64,000 nt of DNA, taken from positions 4,665,001 to 4,729,000 of the forward strand of contig NC_015422.1 in the NCBI RefSeq assembly GCF_000204645.1, read 5' to 3'. The stretch is from Alicycliphilus denitrificans K601 (GTDB lineage: Bacteria; Pseudomonadota; Gammaproteobacteria; Burkholderiales; Burkholderiaceae_C). A program made the translations under genes and the position numbers. Of this stretch, positions 9,125 through 16,703 are shown piece by piece (the first letter of the stretch is position 1; each line of letters begins with the position of its first letter). Below the pieces are notes generated by a model, which had not been told where the DNA came from, made no database searches, and saw only the letters and a list, made by a program, of their open reading frames with translations.

Positions 9125-10127
9125 CGTCTTGGCGTGACCTGATAGGTTGGGATGATGAAGGGCCGTGGCGCCTTCGCTGGCGCTGCCCGGCAGCGAGCCT
9201 GCGCAGCGCGTCCGCATGCGCCTGCGTGATCGGCAGGCCTGTGCGCGACTCCACGAACAGCCATTGGCCGGCGGGATTCACCTCCAGGAAATAATAGTCG
9301 CCGCGGGCGTCCTGCTTCAAGTCGATCGCGCCATAGACCAGCCCGAGCCGCCGCATCAAGGCCAGCAGGCGGGCGGCCAATGCCGCGGGCAATTCGACGG
9401 CACGGATCTTCGCCTGGCCGATCACCATGCGCATGTCGGTCGGGTAGTCGCTGTCGCGGGCGTCGATCTCGGCGGCAAAGATGGCCTCGCCGATCACGGT
9501 GACGCGCAGGTCCACGCCCTGGATGCAGCGCTGGAAGATCACCGGCGCCAGCCGCACCAGTTCCAGGCGCGCAAGGTCCTCGGCCTCGACCAGGCGGGTC
9601 TCGCGCCAGTCCGCGATGCTGGCGAGAAAGGGCTTGAACACCACGCCGGCGCCGCGGTGCGCGTCGCAGAAGGCGCGCGCGGCATCGGCGGACGTCGTCA
9701 CGCAGGTCGGCGGCAGCGTCAGGCCGACGGCCGCGGCCTGCGTCCACTGCAGCGGCTTGCGGTGCGCGGCATCGTCGGCCCCGCGGGGATTGATCCACGG
9801 CGCGTCGATCGAATCGAGCATGCCCAGCACGGCCTGCTCCGTCTCGCTGTGGGCGAACTGGCGCCGGTCGGCGGGCCCCACCGCGGGGTCTATCTCGAAG
9901 GGGCGCACACGCCGCCACCACACGGCATCGGCCGTCGCCAGGTCGATGGGCTCCTCGCCCAGCAGTTGCAGCGACGGCGCGCCATGGCCGGGCCAGCCGA
10001 AGGCCAGCGGCCGCCGGCCGGGGAACTCCGACAGGTCCAGCCGGTGGACCGGCTCCCCGGCGGCGGCCAGGCGCGCGCACACGGCGTCGGTGTGCTCCTC
10101 GCCCGGGTAGGAGACGACGACGATCAT
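9066..10127 (-). CDS. MvdD-like ATP-grasp peptide ligase
   Basis: 353-residue ATP-grasp enzyme related to MvdC/MvdD, the macrocyclases that join Asp/Glu side chains to Thr, Ser or Lys in microviridins and other graspetides. An N-terminal pre-ATP-grasp domain starts MIVVVSYPGEEHTDAV. The family segment INPRGADDAAHRKPLQWTQA is at residues 112-131. Other motifs are the ATP-lysine FKPF at 164-167, IDLKQD at 268-273 and the metal-binding LEVNPAGQWLFVE at 281-293. All expected catalytic residues are present. The last 40 residues are basic and low in complexity. Its ATG overlaps the protease stop by four bases (ATGA), which implies coupled expression. RimK-type ligation of another substrate is the main alternative. 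Confidence 0.85.
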   Translation of the reverse strand: MIVVVSYPGEEHTDAVCARLAAAGEPVHRLDLSEFPGRRPLAFGWPGHGAPSLQLLGEEPIDLATADAVWWRRVRPFEIDPAVGPADRRQFAHSETEQAVLGMLDSIDAPWINPRGADDAAHRKPLQWTQAAAVGLTLPPTCVTTSADAARAFCDAHRGAGVVFKPFLASIADWRETRLVEAEDLARLELVRLAPVIFQRCIQGVDLRVTVIGEAIFAAEIDARDSDYPTDMRMVIGQAKIRAVELPAALAARLLALMRRLGLVYGAIDLKQDARGDYYFLEVNPAGQWLFVESRTGLPITQAHADALRRLAAGQRQRRRHGPSSSQPIRSRQDDAPSRRSGAMAQRRTAERR

Positions 10128-11431
10128 GCCGTCCCCTCGCCGCCCCCCATCGCGCGCCAGGCCTGCAGGGCCTGCTCCAGCTCCAGCGCCAGCGCATCGG
10201 CGGCGGCCTGGGCCTCCTGGTGGGCGGCGGCGAGCTGCTCCAGCTGCTCGGCCGCCTGCTGCATCGCATCGCCGGGGTTGTCCATCTGCGGCTGGCGGCT
10301 CGCCCCGGCCAGCACGAAGGGCGTGGCAATCCCGCCGGCGGCCGGGTTGATCAGCGGGCCGGGGCCAGGGCCGATCGGGTCCCGGCCGACCTCCTTGACC
10401 GTTTCCCTGATCGGGTCCTTGCCGATCTCCTTGGCCGTGTCGCTGATCGGGTCCTTGCGCACCTCCTTGATCGTGTCACGGATGGGATCCTTGGCAATCT
10501 CCTTGACCGTGTCGCTGATCGGATCCTTGCGCACTTCCTTGACCGTATCGCGGATCGGATCCTTGGCGATCTCCTTGATCGTCGGCCGCACATTGGGATA
10601 CATGGCCAGGACGCCCGCGATGTCGCCGGCGGACAGGCCCGTGCGCTGCCCCATGGTGACGCCCGGCGGCAGCGGCACCCGCGGCACCAGCGTGGGCTGC
10701 CCGTTGGTCGAGAAGGCCGTCGCCGGGTAATGCATGATCGACCCGAAGTCGTACGCGCCCAGGTCGTCGCCGTCCTGGATGTGCTGGTTGAAGTTGTGCT
10801 GCATCGCCGGATCGATGTTCGCCCAGTTGACCTGCACGAACTGGTCGCGGTCCTCCCGGCTCTGCTCGTGCCACAGGCCAACGGCGTGCCCGATCTCATG
10901 GATCGCGTTGCCCAGCGTGCAGCCCGTGCCCAGGGTGATCGACTGCGCACCGCCGCGGCGCCCGACATTCGACGAGCACCCGCTGCCGGGCACGAACCGC
11001 ACGTAGTCCGGGTACTGCGCGGCATTGGCCGGCGTGCGGGCGACGAAACGGATGACGGTGTTCGCCTCCCAGTGCGCGATGGCGTCCGTGACCCGCGCCT
11101 GGTTCGGAAGGGCGGCGTCGATCTCGTACGGAACGCGGCCATTGGCCCAGCGGAACTGCACGCCATCGGGGCTGGTGATGCCGACCGAGAACAGCACCGG
11201 GTTGCCCGACTCGTCCGCCTGCATGTCGGCGACGCTCCCCAGCACGATGTCCCCTTCGAAGATCGCCTGGCCATCGACATCGGCATAGTGCAGCCACTTG
11301 CCCGTCGTGTTGTTGAGGCCCCGCAGCCCCACGAAGGCCGTGCCCGCCAGCGGGCCCGAACGGCATTCGCATTGATCGCCGCCACCGGACTTGCCGGCCG
11401 GGCCGCGCCCGGTTTCTTGTCGTGTTGCCAT
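10124..11431 (-). CDS. Astacin-type (M12) zinc metalloprotease with 12-residue repeat tail
   Basis: 435 residues from ATG 11431, chosen because GAGGAG stands 8 bases upstream (an ATG at 11437 would be too close). There is no signal peptide, unlike most astacins. Residues 1-95 form an uncharacterised domain. The catalytic domain follows with the zinc motif HEIGHAVGLWHEQSREDRD at 178-196 (His178, Glu179, His182, His188) and the Met-turn SIMHY at 231-235, so it should be active. Residues 282-353 are six repeats of 12 residues, consensus R/S-D/E-T-V/I-K-E-I/V-x-K/R-D-P-I. Next come a Gly-Pro linker and an Ala/Gln/Glu-rich coiled-coil-like tail. The repeats offer regularly spaced Thr, Ser, Lys, Asp and Glu, the residue types used by graspetide ligases, and such a ligase is the next gene. 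I infer that this protein carries its own modification region. Confidence 0.88.
   Translation of the reverse strand: MATRQETGRGPAGKSGGGDQCECRSGPLAGTAFVGLRGLNNTTGKWLHYADVDGQAIFEGDIVLGSVADMQADESGNPVLFSVGITSPDGVQFRWANGRVPYEIDAALPNQARVTDAIAHWEANTVIRFVARTPANAAQYPDYVRFVPGSGCSSNVGRRGGAQSITLGTGCTLGNAIHEIGHAVGLWHEQSREDRDQFVQVNWANIDPAMQHNFNQHIQDGDDLGAYDFGSIMHYPATAFSTNGQPTLVPRVPLPPGVTMGQRTGLSAGDIAGVLAMYPNVRPTIKEIAKDPIRDTVKEVRKDPISDTVKEIAKDPIRDTIKEVRKDPISDTAKEIGKDPIRETVKEVGRDPIGPGPGPLINPAAGGIATPFVLAGASRQPQMDNPGDAMQQAAEQLEQLAAAHQEAQAAADALALELEQALQAWRAMGGGEGTA
10373..10588 (-). repeat. six tandem 36 bp coding repeats
   Basis: In frame within the metalloprotease gene. The units read RPTIKEIAKDPI, RDTVKEVRKDPI, SDTVKEIAKDPI, RDTIKEVRKDPI, SDTAKEIGKDPI, RETVKEVGRDPI. 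Units 2-5 alternate between an R-type and an S-type start, suggesting growth by duplication of a 72 bp pair. Thr, Lys-Glu and Asp-Pro-Ile are kept in every unit. Confidence 0.97.
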
Positions 11432-11743
11432 GATCATTTCTCCTCGCCGAAGTGCGTGTCGATCCGCCACGGAGGCGGACTCGCCTGCAGTGGTCGGAGC
11501 CATGACGGCCGTGCTTGGGACCATGCTCCAACGCGTAGTGCGCACCCACACAGCCGGCAAGGCCCTGGATACGCCAGTACTTCCGCGGCAGCGGGCCGCG
11601 GCGATCCAGTTTCACGCACGCGTTTTGTAATCTCAAGCTGACGCAGGTAACACCAGTGCAACAAGCGTACGCAGCGTTACGCCATGCCGAAGGCACCCCG
11701 TCCCGGCGCACTGGAGAGCCAACCTGACGCTACGCTACGCACC
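11432..11743. other. divergent intergenic region
   Basis: About 310 bp between the protease operon and a small plus-strand gene. It should hold both promoters, but I see no convincing -35/-10 pair. It holds the second copy of the 16 bp direct repeat, whose minus-strand reading (about QNACVKLDRRG) resembles the end of the YbaY-like protein ([11 protein letters not shown]). It may be the stub of a duplicated gene. Confidence 0.5.
11607..11622. repeat. 16 bp direct repeat, right copy
   Basis: Identical to 8804-8819. Flanking similarity (CAA before, CGC and GGC after, read on the minus strand) extends weakly to about 33 bases. Confidence 0.7.
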
Positions 11744-12028
11744 ATGCCCGCCCCACTCGCCGCCCATCAGCTCGACCAGTTGCAGCACGATCTGCGCGCC
11801 CTGCAGGACATGCGCACCAGCCCCCACGCCTTCAGCTCCGCCGCGCGCGGCCACGCCGATCTGCTCGCGGCCCTGCCGCCGCGCTACGGCGAGGTGCTGC
11901 TGGGCCTGCTGGACCGCCTGGAAGCCGGCGCCCTGTTCACCGAGGAAAGCTGCTCCTTCAGCCACCAGGGCGTGGTGGACAGCCTGCAGCTGTGGGTGGA
12001 CAAGGCGCGCGGCGTGCTCATGGGCTGA
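11744..12028 (+). CDS. Conserved hypothetical protein, 94 residues
   Basis: Small, probably cytoplasmic, mostly helical protein: AAHQLDQLQHDLRAL, then HAFSSAARGHADLLAALPPR, a Leu-rich helix, and SFSHQGVVDSLQLWVDKA at the end. I believe similar proteins occur in related Comamonadaceae but know no function. No membrane segment or signal peptide. The start MPAPLAAHQ is preferred over an upstream ATG at 11684 because the extra 20 residues look like untranslated sequence. The ribosome binding site is weak for either. It is convergent with holA and separated from it by a long inverted repeat. Confidence 0.6.
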   Translation: MPAPLAAHQLDQLQHDLRALQDMRTSPHAFSSAARGHADLLAALPPRYGEVLLGLLDRLEAGALFTEESCSFSHQGVVDSLQLWVDKARGVLMG

Positions 12029-12037
12029 AAATGCCCC

Positions 12038-12204
12038 TAGGAGCCTGGGCGGCAGAAGCTGCGTCGGCTGCAACGCGCGAGAAAACGGTCCATCGCGATG
12101 CTCCCAACGGCGCCCATGGCTCGGCTATGGGCTTGTTGGCATCACCACGCTGTCTTCGTTTTTCGCACGTTTCGCTTCGACGCCTTCTGCCGTCCAGGCT
12201 CCTA
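12038..12204. repeat. 167 bp long inverted repeat (element A)
   Basis: Arms TAGGAGCCTGGGCGGCAGAAG (12038-12058) and its complement with one mismatch (12184-12204). Complementarity continues imperfectly through most of the interior (GCGTCG / CGACGC, then AACG-rich blocks, then GATGC...CCCAT / ATGGGC...GCATC), so a transcript could fold into one long hairpin. It sits between convergent genes, where it could terminate both. Confidence 0.8.
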
Positions 12205-12210
12205 GCCCTT

Positions 12211-12246
12211 GCCAGGCAAGCGCTGGCAGCTATCGAAATTGAGGCC
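12211..12246 (-). repeat. dispersed repeat, copy 4, at the end of holA
   Basis: Contains CAAGCGCTGGCAGCTATCGAAATT. The TAG stop codon of holA (12230-12232) lies inside it, so the repeat supplies the last codons and the stop. Confidence 0.6.
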
Positions 12247-13309
12247 TGGCAGCGGGTGCGGCGGATTGCCCCAGCCGGCACATCTGCAGCGCCAGCCGCG
12301 AGAGCGCCTGCCAGCCGCTGGTGGGCCAGTCCGGCACCTTGAGGCCCTTGACGATGCCGTCCACGACGTGGGCGGAGTGCACCAGGCGCGCCAGCTGCGC
12401 GTCGCCCGCCTGCGGCAGCAGGCGCTCGTACAGGCGCTCCTTGGCGCCCCAGATGCGGTTTTCGCGCAGCGCCATGGGCAGGGGCTTGCCGGCGTTCATG
12501 GCGTCCTTCACGCGCTTCAAGGCGCGTATGTCCTCGGCCAAGGCCCAGTGCACCAGCACCTCGGCCTCGCCCTCGGCCTGCAGGCCGTCGAGCATGCGCT
12601 GCACGCGCGCCACCTGGCCGCAGAGCACGGCCTCGCTGAGCTTGAACACGTCGTAGCGCGCGACGTTGAGCACGGCGGCCTCGACCTGCTCCCAGGCCAG
12701 CTCGCCCGGGGGGTGCAGCAGCGCGAGCTTTTGTATTTCCTGGTGTGCGGCCAGCAGGTTGCCCTCCACGCGATCGGCAAAGAACTGCAGCGTACGCTGG
12801 CCCTCCTCGCCCGGGGCCACGCGCTGACCCTGGGCGGCCAGACGCTGGGCGATCCACTGCGGCAGCGCGGCGCGCTCCACGGGGTCGATCTGCACGGTGG
12901 CGCCGTGCGCCTCCAGGGCCGAGAACCACGCGCCCGTGCGGGTGGCCTTGTCCAGCCGCGGCAGCAGGACGATGGTGAGGGTGCTGTCGTTGCCGTCGGC
13001 CTGGGCGGCGATCTGCTGCAGCGCGGAGGCGCCGTCCTTGCCGGGCTTGCCCGAGGGGATGCGGATCTCCAGGATCTGCTTGTCGGCGAACAGGCTCAAG
13101 GACCCACCCGCGGCCAGCACCGCGCTCCAGTCGAAGTGCGCGCCGGCGACGGTGTGGCTGCTGCGCTCGGTGTAGCCCTGGGCGCGCGCGGCGGCGCGGA
13201 TGGCGTCCTGCGCCTCCTGCTGCAAGAGCGGCTCGTCGCCGTGCAGCGTGTAGAGCGAACGCAGGCCTTTGTGCAGGTGCGCGCCGAGCTGGTTCAGAGG
13301 GATTTGCAT
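12230..13309 (-). CDS. holA: DNA polymerase III delta subunit
   Basis: HolA, the clamp-loader wrench that opens the beta sliding clamp, 359 residues. Family features are YTLHGDEPLLQQEAQDAIR near residue 20, the beta-binding LSLFADKQILEIRIPSGKPG around 70-90, RTLQFFADRVEGNLLAAHQEI near 175, and the C-terminal collar domain. The start MQIPLNQLGAHL agrees with the family. A further upstream frame (to 14098) is not supported. It follows lptE and leuS on the same strand, and leuS-lptE-holA is a common order in proteobacteria. The C-terminus (SAAPAARPQFR) ends in repeat DNA and is probably lineage-specific. Confidence 0.93.
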   Translation of the reverse strand: MQIPLNQLGAHLHKGLRSLYTLHGDEPLLQQEAQDAIRAAARAQGYTERSSHTVAGAHFDWSAVLAAGGSLSLFADKQILEIRIPSGKPGKDGASALQQIAAQADGNDSTLTIVLLPRLDKATRTGAWFSALEAHGATVQIDPVERAALPQWIAQRLAAQGQRVAPGEEGQRTLQFFADRVEGNLLAAHQEIQKLALLHPPGELAWEQVEAAVLNVARYDVFKLSEAVLCGQVARVQRMLDGLQAEGEAEVLVHWALAEDIRALKRVKDAMNAGKPLPMALRENRIWGAKERLYERLLPQAGDAQLARLVHSAHVVDGIVKGLKVPDWPTSGWQALSRLALQMCRLGQSAAPAARPQFR

Positions 13310-13329
13310 AGGGCCCCGTGAGGCGGGCA

Positions 13330-13842
13330 TCACTGGGGTCTCACGGCGGACAGGCGGCGTATCAGCTGCCGGACCAGGTCGTTGCGCATGTCGCGAAACA
13401 GCATGGCCTCTTCGCCCTCCTTGGACAGGGCCAGCGTTTCGTTGTAGCTGATGTCGCGCTGCTGCAGCAGTTCGGTGTCGGCGATCCATTCCTGGCCCTG
13501 CTGGCCGCGCAGGCGGAAATGTATGCGTAGGCGCAGCTGCAGTTCGCGCACCTGGCCGGCGGAGCTCATGCCCACGGCCACGCGCTCCTGCCGCTCGGAG
13601 AGCAGGTCCAGCACGGCCTCGGCCTGGGGCATCTGGGCGGGGTCGGTGAGCACGGTGAGCTCGCCGCCCCCGCCCTGCAGGGTGCGGACGAGGTCGCGCG
13701 CGAGCGCCGAGCCCGCGGGGGCCTGCACGTACAGCGTGCGGAAGGCGAACTCCGGCGCGCCGCGCAGGCGGAAGCCGCAGGCGCCGAGCAGGCCGGCCGC
13801 GGGGGCGGCGGCCAGGCCGGCGAGCAGTGTGCGCCTGCGCAT
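13330..13842 (-). CDS. lptE: LPS assembly lipoprotein LptE
   Basis: Outer-membrane lipoprotein that plugs LptD and helps insert lipopolysaccharide. 170 residues with a basic N-terminus, hydrophobic segment and lipobox GLLGAC at about residue 22. The typical CGFRLRG follows the lipidated Cys. The rest alternates strands and one long helix, ending in LRNDLVRQLIRRL-like sequence. The leuS stop and this ATG overlap by one base (TGATG); a GTG three bases earlier is also possible. The gene order leuS-lptE-holA supports the assignment. Confidence 0.9.
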   Translation of the reverse strand: MRRRTLLAGLAAAPAAGLLGACGFRLRGAPEFAFRTLYVQAPAGSALARDLVRTLQGGGGELTVLTDPAQMPQAEAVLDLLSERQERVAVGMSSAGQVRELQLRLRIHFRLRGQQGQEWIADTELLQQRDISYNETLALSKEGEEAMLFRDMRNDLVRQLIRRLSAVRPQ

Positions 13843-16547
13843 CACAGCACCACGTTGACGAGGCGCCCGGGCACGATGACGATCTTCTTGGGCGCCCGGC
13901 CTTCGGCGAACTTGTGCAGGTCGGGGCTGGCCAGCGCCGCCTGCTCGATGGAGGCCTTGTCGGCCGTGGCGGCGACGCGAATGGCGCCGCGCAGCTTGCC
14001 GTTGACCTGCAGCATGAGTTCGAGCTCGTCCTGCACCAGGGCCTGCGGGTCAGCCTGGGGCCAGGCGGCGTCCAGCAGATCGCCCAGCGCGCCGGCATAG
14101 CCCAGGCCCTGCCACAGCACGTGGGTGATGTGCGGCGTGGCCGGGTAGAGCACGCGCAGCAGGATGCCGAAGCCCTCGATCAGCGCGACCTGGGCGCCGG
14201 CGCCGTCCATGGCCTTGAAGTCCTCCAGCGCGTTGATCATCTTCATGGCGCCCGAGACCACGGTGTTGTACTGCATGCGCTGGTAGTCGTAGTCCACCTG
14301 CTTGAGCACGGTGTGGATCTCCAGGCGCAGGGCGCGGGCCTCCTTGCCGAATTCCACGTCTTTCAGGCTTGTAGCGCCCGCCACGCTTTTCAGGGCAGCT
14401 TCCTTATCGATAGCAGACAGCTTGACGCCGAAATTCCACACGCGGCGCAGGAAGCGGTAGCTGCCCTCGACGGCGGCGTCGTTCCATTCGAGCGTGAGCT
14501 CGGGCGGCGCGGTGAACATGGTGTACAGGCGCGCGGTGTCGGCGCCGTACTTCTCGATCAGGTGCTGCGGGTCCACGCCGTTGTTCTTGGACTTGGACAT
14601 GGTGCCCACGCCCTCGTAGTCGATGGGCGTGCCGGCGGGCAGCAGGCCGTCACCGCTCTCGGCGGGGTTCTTGAGCCGCGCGCCGACGATCTTGCCGTCA
14701 TCGCCCAACACATGTTCCACGTCGTGCGGCCAGAAGTAGTCCTTGGCGCCCTTGGCCGTGCGCCGGCTGTAGATGTGGTTCAGCACCATGCCCTGGGTGA
14801 GCAGACGCGTGAAGGGTTCGTCCACCTTCACCAGCCCCAGGTCGCGCATGACCTTGGTCCAGAAGCGCGCGTACAGCAGGTGCAGGATGGCGTGCTCGAT
14901 GCCGCCGATGTACTGGTCCATGGGCATCCAGTAGTCGGCGCCCTCGGCGACCATCTTCTCGCCGTTCCTGGCGTCGCAATAGCGCATGAAGTACCAGGAG
15001 CTGTCCACGAAGGTGTCCATGGTGTCGGTCTCGCGCCGCGCGCTCTTGCCGCAGCAGGGGCAGGTGACGCCGGCGTGGAAGGCCTCGCTCTTGACCAGCG
15101 GGTTGCCCGAGCCGTCGGGCACCAGGTCCTGCGGCAGCACCACGGGCAGGTCCTTCTCGGGCACGGGCTGGGGGCCGCAGTCCTCACAGTGGATGATGGG
15201 AATGGGCGTGCCCCAGTAACGCTGGCGGCTGATGCCCCAGTCGCGCAGGCGCCAGGTGGTCTTGAGCTCACCCAGGCCCTTGGCGGCCAGCGCATGGGCC
15301 ACGGCGGCCACGGCGTCCTGGTGGCCCAGGCCGCTGAAGTTGTCGGAGTTGATGGTGACGCCGCGCTCCTTGTCGGCATACCAGTCCTGCCAGCGCTGGT
15401 CGTCGAAGGTCTCGCCATCGACCAGGATGACCTGCGTGATCGGCAGGTCATACTTGAGGGCGAAGGCGAAGTCGCGCTCGTCGTGCGCGGGCACGCCCAT
15501 CACGGCGCCGTCGCCGTAGCTTATGAGCACGTAGTTGCCGACCCAGACCTCGATCTGCTCACCCGTCAGGGGGTGGGTGACGAACAGGCCCGTGGGCATG
15601 CCCTCCTTTTCCTTCAGGGCCAGCTCGGCCTCGGTGGTGCCGCCCTTCTTGCATTCCTCGATGAAGGCGGCGAGCCGCGGGTTGCCGGCCGCCGCGTGCT
15701 GGGCCAGCGGGTGCTCGGGCGCCACGGCGCAGAAGGTGACGCCCATGATGGTGTCGGCGCGCGTGGTGAACACGTAGAGCCTGCCGTCCTGGATCGGCTT
15801 GCCGTCCGCGCCCTCGATGTCGTGCGTGAACGCGAAGCGCACGCCGCTGGACTTGCCGATCCAGTTCTCCTGCATCAGCCGCACCTTGTCGGGCCAGCCG
15901 TTCAGGGTCGCCTTCTCGTTGCCGATCTGCACGTGGTCGAGCAGCTCCTGCGCGTAGTCGGTGATCTTGAGGTAATAGCCCGGGATCTCGCGCTTTTCCA
16001 CCGGCGCGCCGGTGCGCCAGCCCTTGCCGTCGATGACCTGCTCGTTGGCCAGCACCGTCTGGTCCACCGGGTCCCAGTTCACGACCTGGGTCTTGCGGTA
16101 GGCGATGCCCCTCTCCAGCATCTTGAGGAACAGCCACTGGTTCCACTTGTAGTAATCGGGGTCGCAGGTGGCCACCTCGCGGCTCCAGTCGATGGCCAGG
16201 CCCATGGCCTGCATCTGCTGCTTCATGTAGGCGATGTTCTCGTAGGTCCACCGCGCCGGGGGCACGCCGTTCTTGAGCGCGGCGTTCTCGGCCGGCAGGC
16301 CGAAGGCGTCCCAGCCCATGGGCATGAGCACGTTGTAGCCCTTCATGCGCAGGCTGCGCGTGAGCATGTCGTTGATGGTGTAGTTGCGCACATGGCCCAT
16401 GTGCAGCTTGCCGCTGGGGTAGGGCAGCATGGAGCAGGCGTAGAACTTCGGCCGGGCCGCGTCCTCGGCCACGCGGTAGGCGTCGCTGGCGTTCCAGTGG
16501 GCATGCGCTGCGCGCTCCACCTCGGTGTGGTTGTATTTGTCTTGCAT
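13842..16547 (-). CDS. leuS: Leucyl-tRNA synthetase
   Basis: Class I aminoacyl-tRNA synthetase charging tRNA-Leu, 901 residues, some 30-40 longer than E. coli LeuS. The HIGH-type motif is [11 protein letters not shown] at residues 42-52. The CP1 editing domain includes [12 protein letters not shown] and the [10 protein letters not shown] box. The second signature is MSKSKNNG from about residue 650, preceded by Thr where many homologues have Lys. The anticodon-binding domain and C-terminal extension complete the protein. Around residues 710-730 ([20 protein letters not shown]) the DNA turns AT-rich and matches the dispersed repeat. First gene of leuS-lptE-holA. Confidence 0.97.
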   Translation of the reverse strand: MQDKYNHTEVERAAHAHWNASDAYRVAEDAARPKFYACSMLPYPSGKLHMGHVRNYTINDMLTRSLRMKGYNVLMPMGWDAFGLPAENAALKNGVPPARWTYENIAYMKQQMQAMGLAIDWSREVATCDPDYYKWNQWLFLKMLERGIAYRKTQVVNWDPVDQTVLANEQVIDGKGWRTGAPVEKREIPGYYLKITDYAQELLDHVQIGNEKATLNGWPDKVRLMQENWIGKSSGVRFAFTHDIEGADGKPIQDGRLYVFTTRADTIMGVTFCAVAPEHPLAQHAAAGNPRLAAFIEECKKGGTTEAELALKEKEGMPTGLFVTHPLTGEQIEVWVGNYVLISYGDGAVMGVPAHDERDFAFALKYDLPITQVILVDGETFDDQRWQDWYADKERGVTINSDNFSGLGHQDAVAAVAHALAAKGLGELKTTWRLRDWGISRQRYWGTPIPIIHCEDCGPQPVPEKDLPVVLPQDLVPDGSGNPLVKSEAFHAGVTCPCCGKSARRETDTMDTFVDSSWYFMRYCDARNGEKMVAEGADYWMPMDQYIGGIEHAILHLLYARFWTKVMRDLGLVKVDEPFTRLLTQGMVLNHIYSRRTAKGAKDYFWPHDVEHVLGDDGKIVGARLKNPAESGDGLLPAGTPIDYEGVGTMSKSKNNGVDPQHLIEKYGADTARLYTMFTAPPELTLEWNDAAVEGSYRFLRRVWNFGVKLSAIDKEAALKSVAGATSLKDVEFGKEARALRLEIHTVLKQVDYDYQRMQYNTVVSGAMKMINALEDFKAMDGAGAQVALIEGFGILLRVLYPATPHITHVLWQGLGYAGALGDLLDAAWPQADPQALVQDELELMLQVNGKLRGAIRVAATADKASIEQAALASPDLHKFAEGRAPKKIVIVPGRLVNVVL
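14358..14422 (-). repeat. dispersed repeat, copy 5, inside leuS
   Basis: Blocks TTGTAGCGCC, CACGCTTTTCAGGGCAGCTT and TTATCGATAGCAGAC follow the family order in reverse orientation. Read through in frame near residues 710-730 of LeuS. A diverged copy, less certain than the others. Confidence 0.45.
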
Positions 16548-16703
16548 GGAAGCTGGAGAAAAAGGGACTGCGGGGAACTGCGCTGCGGCGCAGCGGTCAC
16601 ACTAAGCATCAGTTGCGCCCAATTCTAGGCGTTCATCCCCCATTCCACCCCGCACCGCCCGCCCGCAAGGGCCGGCGTGCCGTTCCATTGCAAGGAGTTT
16701 TTC

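Noticed and set aside
10373..10588. 36 bp tandem repeat considered as CRISPR or satellite DNA
   Set aside because: There are no spacers and the units are in frame, coding and amino-acid conserved, so it is a protein repeat.
12038..12204. Inverted repeat considered as an insertion sequence end pair
   Set aside because: Only 167 bp with no transposase and complementarity through the interior; treated as a palindromic element.
13827..16628. 933-codon open frame opposite leuS
   Set aside because: Shadow of leucyl-tRNA synthetase, no recognisable domain, His/Val/Gly-rich.
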